Below, in pieces: positions 9,680 to 15,273 of a DNA stretch of 64,000 nucleotides (positions are counted from its first letter, which is position 1; every line of letters starts with the position of its first letter). The position numbers and the translations under genes were made by a program. Source of the stretch: Nitrospira sp. (GTDB lineage: Bacteria > Nitrospirota > Nitrospiria > Nitrospirales > Nitrospiraceae); assembly GCA_030123565.1 (NCBI GenBank), contig CP126122.1, forward strand, positions 2,866,800 through 2,930,799, given 5' to 3'. The notes under the pieces are model-generated. The model was not told the DNA's origin and ran no database searches. It saw nothing but the letters and a program-made list of their open reading frames with translations.

Positions 9680-10034
9680 TCTGTCCTCCTTCAGCCTGTG
9701 AGTGGTGGATACGCCGGACTGCGGCGGATGCCTATGAGGTCTGCTCTCAGCATCACCTCACCAGGCACAGCTGGGCACTGTATCGTTGAACTGCCCAAGA
9801 TCCCATTCCCTGAAAGAATGAAGTTTTCTTCTCAAAAGCTCTCCATACAGTTACGTACGTTGTCGCGCCAGGCCAGGTCATCAGCAAGGGCTACCATTGC
9901 CCACGACTCAGCCGCAAATCCCTGATCGAATGCAAGCTATCCCTAATTGAAGCCCATGAAAGCAATTTGGTAGCTGCGATAGGCAGAGAGGAGAACATGG
10001 ACCCACTGCTCGCCAGACTTAGGGGAGAGGAAAA
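9680..10034. other. Intergenic region upstream of the secretion operon
   Basis: No convincing gene. It must contain the promoter of the minus-strand exporter operon, and possibly of the small plus-strand reading frame at 10035, but I could not pick clear -35/-10 boxes. A run AGGGGAGAGG just before 10035 is a strong ribosome site. Confidence 0.5.
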
Positions 10035-10215
10035 ATGAAAAAAGCAATTGATTGAAGAACTAGATCAGTTAACGAGGGCTGCAGGGATTGTGGAGATTGA
10101 TGCAGTCCGAATGAAACGGGACCTCGAAGGTCGAGTCAAGGATACAAAGAATCTTCTTAGCCGCCATCGAGCACAAGCTCGTCAAATGCTAAGAAGACTT
10201 CTCGAAGAATCCTGA
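10035..10215 (+). pseudogene. Small charged protein gene broken by one extra A
   Basis: An ATG at 10035 with a strong ribosome site stops after six codons. If the six-A run at 10038-10043 is shortened by one, the frame continues as MKKQLIEELDQLTRAAG and ends at 10215 after about 59 codons. The product would be a charged helical protein with IDAVRMKRDLEGRVKDT and RAQARQMLRRLLEES. Either the gene is dead or one base in the homopolymer is wrong. I do not recognise the protein. A TTG start inside the run is a weaker alternative. Confidence 0.45.
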
Positions 10216-10314
10216 TGTGTGAGGCTTTTGAAGAAAACGGACGAAAAGGCTACAAGGTCTCCGGCAAAGGTTCTTACCTTCGACTTTTACCGGCTCAGCT
10301 TGCCACCCTTTGTG

Positions 10315-10332
10315 TGGTGTCCCCAACGGGAT
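10315..10332. repeat. Left attachment-site repeat of the integrative element
   Basis: Identical over 18 bases to 16929-16946, in the same orientation. It has no tRNA body next to it, as expected when integration has regenerated the complete tRNA on the other side. The bases immediately outside differ (G/T before, C/T after), so the identity is exactly bounded. Confidence 0.8.
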
Positions 10333-10389
10333 CCATCAAACCACGGAGCGTCCCCTCAGCTTTACGATTGACCTCCTGGTGGTGGCCGC

Positions 10390-10833
10390 ATGACCCACCG
10401 ACTTGCCCTCCCCACCCGCCGCAACCACATCACCCAGAAAGTTACAGTCCCCGGCCGAACCCTCTACATCTCTGTGGATTACGATGTCGCTCCCGTGGAA
10501 GTGTTCCTTCGCGTCAAAGGATCAGGCTGCACGGTTGAGACCATCGCCCTGTACGACGTAATGGCCCGCCTAGCCTCGATCGCCCTGCAGTACGGCGCTC
10601 CGCTCGAGAAGATCTGCGATCTCCTCGTAAGCGCCAAATTTGAACCATGTGGCCCCGTCGCCGGGCACGATCGCCTCAAGCACTGCACAAGTTTGCCCGA
10701 TCTCATCGGTCGGCACCTGTTGGTTGAATACTGTGGTCGTGACGAACTGGCCCATGTGCCTCTGCCGGGGGATACGGACAGCGGCAGCCTCCCGAAGACC
10801 GAGGGACGGTTCACGCAGCATGAAGGGAGATGA
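10390..10833 (+). CDS. Stand-alone TSCPD-domain protein (NrdJ C-terminal domain type)
   Basis: 147 residues. The pattern ALPTRRNHITQKVTVPGRTL followed by SIALQYGAPLEKICDLL and AKFEPCGPVAG matches the TSCPD domain found at the C-terminus of B12-dependent ribonucleotide reductases (consensus LQYGVPLExLVxKFSHTRFEPxG). The catalytic reductase is absent, so this is the domain alone, a form seen in phage and island genomes. The last 20 residues are low-complexity. It is first in a plus-strand run, with the phage tail-type gene starting 3 bp after its stop. Function unknown; nucleic-acid or cofactor binding is inferred. Confidence 0.7.
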   Translation: MTHRLALPTRRNHITQKVTVPGRTLYISVDYDVAPVEVFLRVKGSGCTVETIALYDVMARLASIALQYGAPLEKICDLLVSAKFEPCGPVAGHDRLKHCTSLPDLIGRHLLVEYCGRDELAHVPLPGDTDSGSLPKTEGRFTQHEGR

Positions 10834-10836
10834 CGC

Positions 10837-11316
10837 ATGATCGAAATCAAAGTGACCGGTATTCCCGAGGTCCTCCTCGAACTGGAGCAGCTCACGCCGG
10901 CCATTCGCAAAGGCCTGCAGCAAGGCATGGGGCGTGCCCTGCTGCGCCTGACCCGCTACGTCAAACAATCCAAGCTCACCGGGCAAGCCCTGCACGTCCG
11001 CACCGGCCGCCTGCGGCGCTCGATCCATTCGGAGATGCAGACGACGCCCATCATGATCGAAGGCACGGGCGGCACCAACGTGAAATATGCCAGAGCCCAT
11101 GAATTCGGATTCGACGGCCAGGTCGGTGTGAAGGCGCATCTTCGAACCATCAAGCAGGCCTTTCGTCGCGCCATTGCTCCTATCCAAATCCAGGTCAGCG
11201 CGCACAGCCGCCATATGCATCTACCCGAGCGGTCGTTTCTGCGTTCAGCGCTCAAGGAGCTGGAACAGGATATCCGGAATGATCTGAGGGGAGGCATCGA
11301 TGATGCCTTGCGTTGA
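10837..11316 (+). CDS. HK97 gp10-like phage morphogenesis protein
   Basis: 159 residues starting behind AGGGAGATGACGC. The N-terminus IEIKVTGIPEVLLELEQL, the helix AIRKGLQQGMGRALLRLTRYV, the RTGRLRRSIHSEMQ block and KYARAHEFG are the hallmarks of the HK97 gp10 / tail-completion family, which joins tail to head in siphophages. The C-terminal half (ERSFLRSALKELEQDI) is also typical. Other tail genes are lacking nearby, so this is a relic or is used by a satellite particle (inference). Confidence 0.75.
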   Translation: MIEIKVTGIPEVLLELEQLTPAIRKGLQQGMGRALLRLTRYVKQSKLTGQALHVRTGRLRRSIHSEMQTTPIMIEGTGGTNVKYARAHEFGFDGQVGVKAHLRTIKQAFRRAIAPIQIQVSAHSRHMHLPERSFLRSALKELEQDIRNDLRGGIDDALR

Positions 11317-11395
11317 GCGGAAATCGGTCACAAGGCCTCACAGACGTGGAACACAGGGCCCTTCAGACTGAACACCTCGTATGGATTGGACGAGT

Positions 11396-11887
11396 ATGAA
11401 CACGAAAACCCAACAATTCGAAGCAGAGTTCTCAAAGTTCCCCCTTAAAAAGAGGCGGTTTCTGGAACGCTTCGCCGAAACCGGATCCATTTCGTCGGCA
11501 TCGTCACACGCCGGGGTCAGCCGGCGGACACACCTGAAGTGGAAGGCCAAAGACAAGTCGTTCTCTGTCGCCTGCGAGGAGGCTCTCGGCATCGCAATTG
11601 ATTCAGTCGAAGGAGAGGCGCGGCGGCGTGCGGTTGAGGGCACACTGGAGCCGGTCTACCACGGCGGCAAAGCGGTCGGTGCGGTGCGCCGCTATTCCGA
11701 CGTGCTCCTGATCTTCCTGTTGAAGGCCCTCAAGCCCGAGAAGTATCGCGACAGCTATGACGGAGGATTCAGCAAAACCCCGCATGCCGACCGCGAAGAG
11801 ACCCTCACCGAGGTTCACCGCAAGCTGTCTCGCCTCGCAGCCCAGCCCACTGCGGGACACCCTGCTCCGCCGCCTCACGCCGGATGA
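11396..11887 (+). CDS. Terminase small subunit-like DNA-binding protein
   Basis: 163 residues from the ATG at 11396; an in-frame ATG at 11381 is an alternative. The N-terminal 50 residues form a helix-turn-helix of the kind in phage small terminases: KKRRFLERFAETGSISSASSHAG, then SRRTHLKWKAKDKSF. The middle, EGTLEPVYHGGKAVGAVRRYSDVLLIFLLKALKPEKYRD, is also usual for these proteins. They bind phage DNA for packaging. No large terminase subunit follows, so the packaging module is incomplete. Its stop overlaps the next start (ATGA). Confidence 0.7.
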   Translation: MNTKTQQFEAEFSKFPLKKRRFLERFAETGSISSASSHAGVSRRTHLKWKAKDKSFSVACEEALGIAIDSVEGEARRRAVEGTLEPVYHGGKAVGAVRRYSDVLLIFLLKALKPEKYRDSYDGGFSKTPHADREETLTEVHRKLSRLAAQPTAGHPAPPPHAG

Positions 11888-12111
11888 CCTGCCCTCGCTG
11901 CTCAGGGTTGATGCGATGGGATCTTCTCCAGGATGAGGGGGAGATTGTACCCTGCTGGCATTGCATGATCTGCGGGGACTGGCAGGACCCAGTGATTCTG
12001 TTCCATCGATCCCTCAGCACCCCGCCGGCTCCCAGCCGCGTTCAGACGACCGTCTATGATCCCGAGCATTGGGTGATTCGGTGGCGAGTGCGGCACGCAG
12101 ACGAGTATTGA
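11884..12111 (+). CDS. Small zinc-ribbon protein
   Basis: 75 residues with CPRC at the start and CWHCMICG about 20 residues on, giving two cysteine pairs suited to one zinc. The C-terminal tail VYDPEHWVIRWRVRHADEY is repeated in diverged form just downstream. A protein of the same build is encoded at 22558-22803. Proteins of this type probably bind nucleic acid or protein; the function is unknown. It overlaps the upstream gene by 4 bases and is followed at once by a perfect 24-bp palindrome. Confidence 0.65.
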   Translation: MTCPRCSGLMRWDLLQDEGEIVPCWHCMICGDWQDPVILFHRSLSTPPAPSRVQTTVYDPEHWVIRWRVRHADEY

Positions 12112-12117
12112 GGAATC

Positions 12118-12141
12118 CACCGTGCAGACGTCTGCACGGTG
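12118..12141. repeat. Perfect 24-bp palindrome, first of three GCAGACGTCTGC sites
   Basis: CACCGTGCAGACGTCTGCACGGTG is its own reverse complement over all 24 bases. It starts 6 bp after the zinc-ribbon stop. The 12-base core recurs at 13520-13533 (14 bp palindrome) and 13822-13833 (12 bp). It could be a hairpin terminator without a U-tract, a protein-binding site, or a mobile small repeat. Confidence 0.8.
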
Positions 12142-12158
12142 TCGCGTCGGCCGTTCCC

Positions 12159-12224
12159 GTCGTGTATGATCCGCATGAGTCAGACCGTCGGATTCTGCGA
12201 TGGAAAGCCCGGCAAGATCTCTAG
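12159..12224 (+). pseudogene. Diverged second copy of the zinc-ribbon protein's tail
   Basis: The frame reads VVYDPHESDRRILRWKARQDL then stop, clearly related to the end of the gene just upstream (TVYDPEHWVIRWRVRHADEY then stop). No start or zinc ribbon precedes it. The palindrome at 12118-12141 lies between the two tails, so a tandem duplication followed by deletion or insertion at the palindrome is likely. Confidence 0.55.
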
Positions 12225-12335
12225 GCGTGTATCAGGGGAAATGCTAACGTGATTCGGCGCGCAAGTGCTACCACTCTCCATTTCCCCGCGTATGGGGCAG
12301 AATCAACGGCCCGGTAGTGGGTAGAGGGTCGGTGA

Positions 12336-13487
12336 TCACGTCGATGGCGGGTTCTTGAGCCAATTACGCACGGCGATGCGCGTTAACCCCCAGAGCTCAT
12401 TGATGAGGTCCCTTTCCTTTTGTTCAGGCGGAGCCCAGCCGAAGTGAGTGTCCTGATCCATCTCCATTAAGCCGCTTCCATGAAGGATGTCTGATCTCAG
12501 CGCGTACATTTCTTTGCGACGCGTCGCTAGACTGGCACCAGGGGCATATCGTTCAATGAAGGTGATGAATCTCTCCGTTGGTCCGAGAGTGCGCTCGCCC
12601 AGCGCCTCGATGGCGATGGCCAGAGAAGCGAATGAGGCGGAGAGGGACACTGTCCATTGCCGCGCGGCCATGTCCATCCAGAAGCCGGCGATGCCGAATT
12701 TGTCCCGGTTTGCCTTCGAAAGCTGCATATAGCAACAAATCGAATCATCAAGATCGGCCGGGACTCGCAAGCCTCGGCCATCATGCCCAACCGTTGTGTA
12801 ATAGGTGTCAGGGCTAATCTCCTCAAGGATGTCGGCGGCCGGCGGTGACAATTCATCTTGTACAGGTTGGCCGATCTGGGCGAAGTAGAACTCCTGTACC
12901 CATTTGGGTTCTTGACCGATCTCATTCACGATTGCCCATAAATGCCGAGGGCGGTTCGGTTGGATAGTGGTGCTCCCCACAAGAAGAACGTTGAGGAGGA
13001 ATGACAACTGCCGGTGCTCTCGCCTCCGCCGGAAGTTCGTGACTGGCCACCACTCGCTCATTTTCACCGGGAACTCAAGGATGAACGGATGCTCGGCCAT
13101 TTCGACCGGAGCTTGCGGCGCGTCCGCTGGCGGCGGCAGGATCTGCACGCCGGAACGCTTCCCTCGCCAGGAACCGGCCACGCGGAAGCTGCTGAAGCTA
13201 CAGTCGCGCCCAACCTTATATGGTCCGGTTCTCTCGATCTCCTCGACAGCCTGCGCCCAATGGGAGGTATCGAACGCTGGACCAGGCTCAATGGCGACGA
13301 TCTGCTTGCTGTCGGAGAAGGTTAGCTTGATCCGACAGGACGAGCCCGCCAACGGAAGATAGAACGTATTCGGATTGCTCTCGCGGTCGGCATACTGGCC
13401 GGGTTTTCCGATGAGCTCGAGCATAATGAACCGTAATTCAGCGGAATCAAAATCGGCCCAGCTCGCTCGAAAGAGATCTGTAGTCAT
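12336..13487 (-). CDS. HEPN-domain protein, possible defence factor carried by the element
   Basis: 383 residues. The C-terminal third has the features of an ApeA/AbiJ-type HEPN domain: SFASLAIAIEALGE, a helical stretch, then MYALRSDILHGSG, which holds an R-x4-H motif with the characteristic LHG turn, and a closing helix ELWGLTRIAVRNWL. HEPN domains with this motif are often RNases in abortive-infection and toxin-antitoxin systems. The N-terminal 250 residues are unfamiliar, with beta-rich segments. It is the only sizeable non-phage gene in the element and is transcribed against the phage-type genes, which suits a cargo gene. Defence is inferred from domain and location, not shown. Confidence 0.6.
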   Translation of the reverse strand: MTTDLFRASWADFDSAELRFIMLELIGKPGQYADRESNPNTFYLPLAGSSCRIKLTFSDSKQIVAIEPGPAFDTSHWAQAVEEIERTGPYKVGRDCSFSSFRVAGSWRGKRSGVQILPPPADAPQAPVEMAEHPFILEFPVKMSEWWPVTNFRRRREHRQLSFLLNVLLVGSTTIQPNRPRHLWAIVNEIGQEPKWVQEFYFAQIGQPVQDELSPPAADILEEISPDTYYTTVGHDGRGLRVPADLDDSICCYMQLSKANRDKFGIAGFWMDMAARQWTVSLSASFASLAIAIEALGERTLGPTERFITFIERYAPGASLATRRKEMYALRSDILHGSGLMEMDQDTHFGWAPPEQKERDLINELWGLTRIAVRNWLKNPPST

Positions 13488-13519
13488 GGCACGATCTTAC
13501 CTGATCGCCTCCTCCCTTC

Positions 13520-13533
13520 TGCAGACGTCTGCA
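13520..13533. repeat. Second copy of the GCAGACGTCTGC palindrome
   Basis: TGCAGACGTCTGCA, a perfect 14-bp palindrome in the upstream region of the HEPN gene, where it could act as an operator. Confidence 0.7.
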
Positions 13534-13821
13534 CCGATGGTTGGTTCCCGGTGGAGACCTGACCGTGCCGGCATGCCCGCCGGTGACGACCGATGGCGGG
13601 GAGCTGCTGCGCCAGATCAAGCCGGACAAAGGCGGCCGGCGCCTGGATATGACGGCCACGGGGCAGGCGCACGGGCTGGGGAGCGGGAGGCCCAGGGGGC
13701 TTCCCGCTTTCTCACCGCAGTCCTGCTACGTTGATTGGTATTAAACCGGAAAGTTTGTGGAACGGATCCGAGTGTTAAGGCGAAGAAAGGCTTAGGTAGT
13801 GGGTCAGTTGAATAACAGAGG

Positions 13822-13833
13822 GCAGACGTCTGC
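13822..13833. repeat. Third copy of the GCAGACGTCTGC palindrome
   Basis: GCAGACGTCTGC, 12 bp, between the 3' end of the lipoprotein gene (13849) and the HEPN upstream region. Confidence 0.65.
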
Positions 13834-13848
13834 ACTTTTGAGTCGACC

Positions 13849-14295
13849 CTATCGTGCAGCGGTGTTGAGGCCCAGTCGGGCGTCGAGGGCGTCGAAGAAA
13901 TCGACGTAGAGGATCGGCCGGTGCTCGATGGGGATCGCCACGAGATTCGGCCTGAAGGCTTCTGACGAGACATTCATGGCCCATGCCGGCGTGACGCGCG
14001 CAGAGGACTCGGTGACTGGCTCGACCTGCACCGTGAGCTGATAGCCGACGGTGCCGCCGGCAAGCGCGGCGCTATGGCCGACGCCGCTCGGCTGACTTTT
14101 GAGGAGGCCCTTGGCCGGATCGACCGTCGCGAGCGCCATCGTATAGTCGATCATCTGAGCCTTGACGGCGTCAAAGACGACGGGCTGACTCAGATTGTAG
14201 ACCCGCGAGCGGTAGTGCGCTTCTTCTTGTGGCGAGAGGATCGTGCAGCCGGTGAGGAGCAGCGCCATCAAGCCAGCGAGTAGTGAGTGCATCAT
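13849..14295 (-). CDS. Predicted lipoprotein, unknown function
   Basis: 148 residues from the first of two adjacent ATGs, with GGAGGA upstream. It opens with a lipoprotein signal (MMHSLLAGLMALLLTGC). The mature part (FDAVKAQMIDYTMALATVDP, then YQLTVQVEP and ARVTPAWAMNVSSEAFRPN) looks like a small mixed alpha/beta domain resembling other outer-membrane lipoproteins of unknown role. It lies inside the integrative element, so it may be cargo that alters the cell surface (inference). Confidence 0.65.
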   Translation of the reverse strand: MMHSLLAGLMALLLTGCTILSPQEEAHYRSRVYNLSQPVVFDAVKAQMIDYTMALATVDPAKGLLKSQPSGVGHSAALAGGTVGYQLTVQVEPVTESSARVTPAWAMNVSSEAFRPNLVAIPIEHRPILYVDFFDALDARLGLNTAAR

Positions 14296-14411
14296 GATCT
14301 CGTTCGTCCTCCATAAGGAAACCCGTGTACCTCTGTTTTCATTTCTAAACTGAGACACTACCAAGGCTTATGAGTTGTTGCTTTCTTTTTTTGGGCGATT
14401 GGATATGGTCC

Positions 14412-14648
14412 TCATTTCCTCTTGAGGAAGGTGCTGTCAATAAGTTCACGCCCCCAGTTAATGCCTGCGGTATGGGCGTCATCAAGAGTTGAGTACAACT
14501 CCTCGCGGAGGTGTTCTCGAATTGTGCCTCCATCTCCTCCCATTGTGAAAGGAATGTGGATGCGTATTTTCCACCCGTTTGTGACTTCACGTGGGCTCGA
14601 TCGGAAATTGTACCCCTTATACTTTTCGTGCCGTACATGCTCCCACAT
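14412..14648 (-). CDS. Small protein, resembles DUF6566/HlyU-like
   Basis: 78 residues. The build, YKGYNFRSSPREVTNGWKIR, then HIPF and a C-terminal helix DDAHTAGINWGRELID, recalls the DUF6566/HlyU-like small proteins, in which a beta-sheet is followed by a helix ending GxxxID. Its ATG overlaps the TGA of the upstream ribbon-helix-helix gene (TGATG), so the two are translated together. Family assignment is from memory and weak. Confidence 0.5.
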   Translation of the reverse strand: MWEHVRHEKYKGYNFRSSPREVTNGWKIRIHIPFTMGGDGGTIREHLREELYSTLDDAHTAGINWGRELIDSTFLKRK

Positions 14649-14845
14649 CAGAGCCCTCCCTTTCCCTTCGGCAACAATCCCTTTCGCTCCAGTTCCTGAA
14701 TCCGCTCTTCTACTAGGGCCAGCAGGAAGCCTTTCACGCTGCGGTGTTCGGCTGCGGCCGCCATCTTCAGCTTGAAGATGAGGTCCTTGGGAATCCCGCG
14801 AATGTTCAGGGTGCCTTGGTGGTCTTTCGGATCCCGGCGTGCCAT
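14648..14845 (-). CDS. Ribbon-helix-helix regulator or antitoxin-like protein
   Basis: 65 residues. GTLNIRGIPKDLIFKLKMAAAAEHRSV followed by GFLLALVEERIQEL is an Arc/MetJ-type ribbon-helix-helix: one beta-strand (TLNIRGIP) and two helices. Such proteins bind DNA as dimers. It is divergent from another RHH gene at 14950, with an inverted-repeat operator between them. A GTG at 14854 would add three residues. Confidence 0.6.
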   Translation of the reverse strand: MARRDPKDHQGTLNIRGIPKDLIFKLKMAAAAEHRSVKGFLLALVEERIQELERKGLLPKGKGGL

Positions 14846-14903
14846 GACCGCCACTGTAGCAAAGTACCCGAGTAGGGTAAATAGGGCTTTATATACATAG
14901 TTA

Positions 14904-14931
14904 TTAATTGATACAATACAGTATCAATTAA
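14904..14931. promoter_or_regulatory. Inverted repeat, probable operator between divergent RHH genes
   Basis: TTAATTGATAC and its exact reverse complement GTATCAATTAA (11-base arms) are separated by six bases. The site lies in an AT-rich stretch, unlike its GC-rich surroundings, between the genes starting at 14845 (minus) and 14950 (plus), where both promoters must lie. A ribosome site (GAAAGGGGG) for the plus gene follows within 10 bases. Self-regulation by one of the RHH proteins, also controlling the recombinase downstream, is a fair inference. Confidence 0.65.
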
Positions 14932-14949
14932 CGAAAGGGGGTGTTGCCC

Positions 14950-15099
14950 GTGAAGCAGCTATTGATTCATCTGCCCGAGGTGCTCAAGGCGAAGCTCGAC
15001 GCCAAGAAGAGCGAGGGGTACACGGCGAGCGGGTACATTCGGGCATTGCTGGAACGGGAACTCAATCAACCGGCCCCGAAGGGGCAGAAAGGACGGTAA
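14950..15099 (+). CDS. Small ribbon-helix-helix protein upstream of the recombinase
   Basis: 49 residues from a GTG at 14950 with GAAAGGGGG 9 bases upstream. It begins VKQLLIHLPEVLKAKLDAKK (one strand, then a helix), followed by TASGYIRALLERELN, the usual RHH second helix. The next gene starts 3 bp after its stop and the recombinase follows, so it probably regulates, or aids excision by, the recombinase. Confidence 0.6.
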   Translation: MKQLLIHLPEVLKAKLDAKKSEGYTASGYIRALLERELNQPAPKGQKGR

Positions 15100-15102
15100 G
15101 TC

Positions 15103-15270
15103 ATGACGAAAAGACAACCTCAGAGGGTGCGGCGGCAACCGCGGACGGCCATGCCAAAAGAGTTCATTGCGTTTCTCATGACCATGACGCCTGCAGACAT
15201 GGAGAACATCGCTGCCCTGGCGATCGCGAACAGGCGGGCTCAGGATGGCCATGATGGCCAGGAGGGCTGA
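15103..15270 (+). CDS. Short protein between RHH gene and recombinase
   Basis: 55 residues: a basic N-terminus (TKRQPQRVRRQPR), then PKEFIAFLMTMTPADMENIAALAIANRR, probably two helices. No family recognised. Gaps of 3 bp on either side tie it to the RHH gene and the recombinase in one operon. A recombination directionality factor would be small and basic like this, but this is speculation. Confidence 0.55.
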   Translation: MTKRQPQRVRRQPRTAMPKEFIAFLMTMTPADMENIAALAIANRRAQDGHDGQEG

Positions 15271-15273
15271 CCC

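Larger units (their letters stand above)
13488..13848. other. Intergenic region with two palindrome copies
   Basis: Holds the GCAGACGTCTGC copies at 13520-13533, 33 bp upstream of the HEPN start, and at 13822-13833. A plus-strand frame from about 13541 (LTVPACPPVTTDGGELLRQ) has coding-like composition but neither a recognisable family nor a good start. It may be a gene fragment. Confidence 0.5.

Noticed and set aside
10215-10538. Plus-strand frame starting MCEAFEENGRKGY
   Set aside because: It has a coding-like start but crosses the attachment repeat and turns into proline-rich nonsense antiphase to the TSCPD gene.
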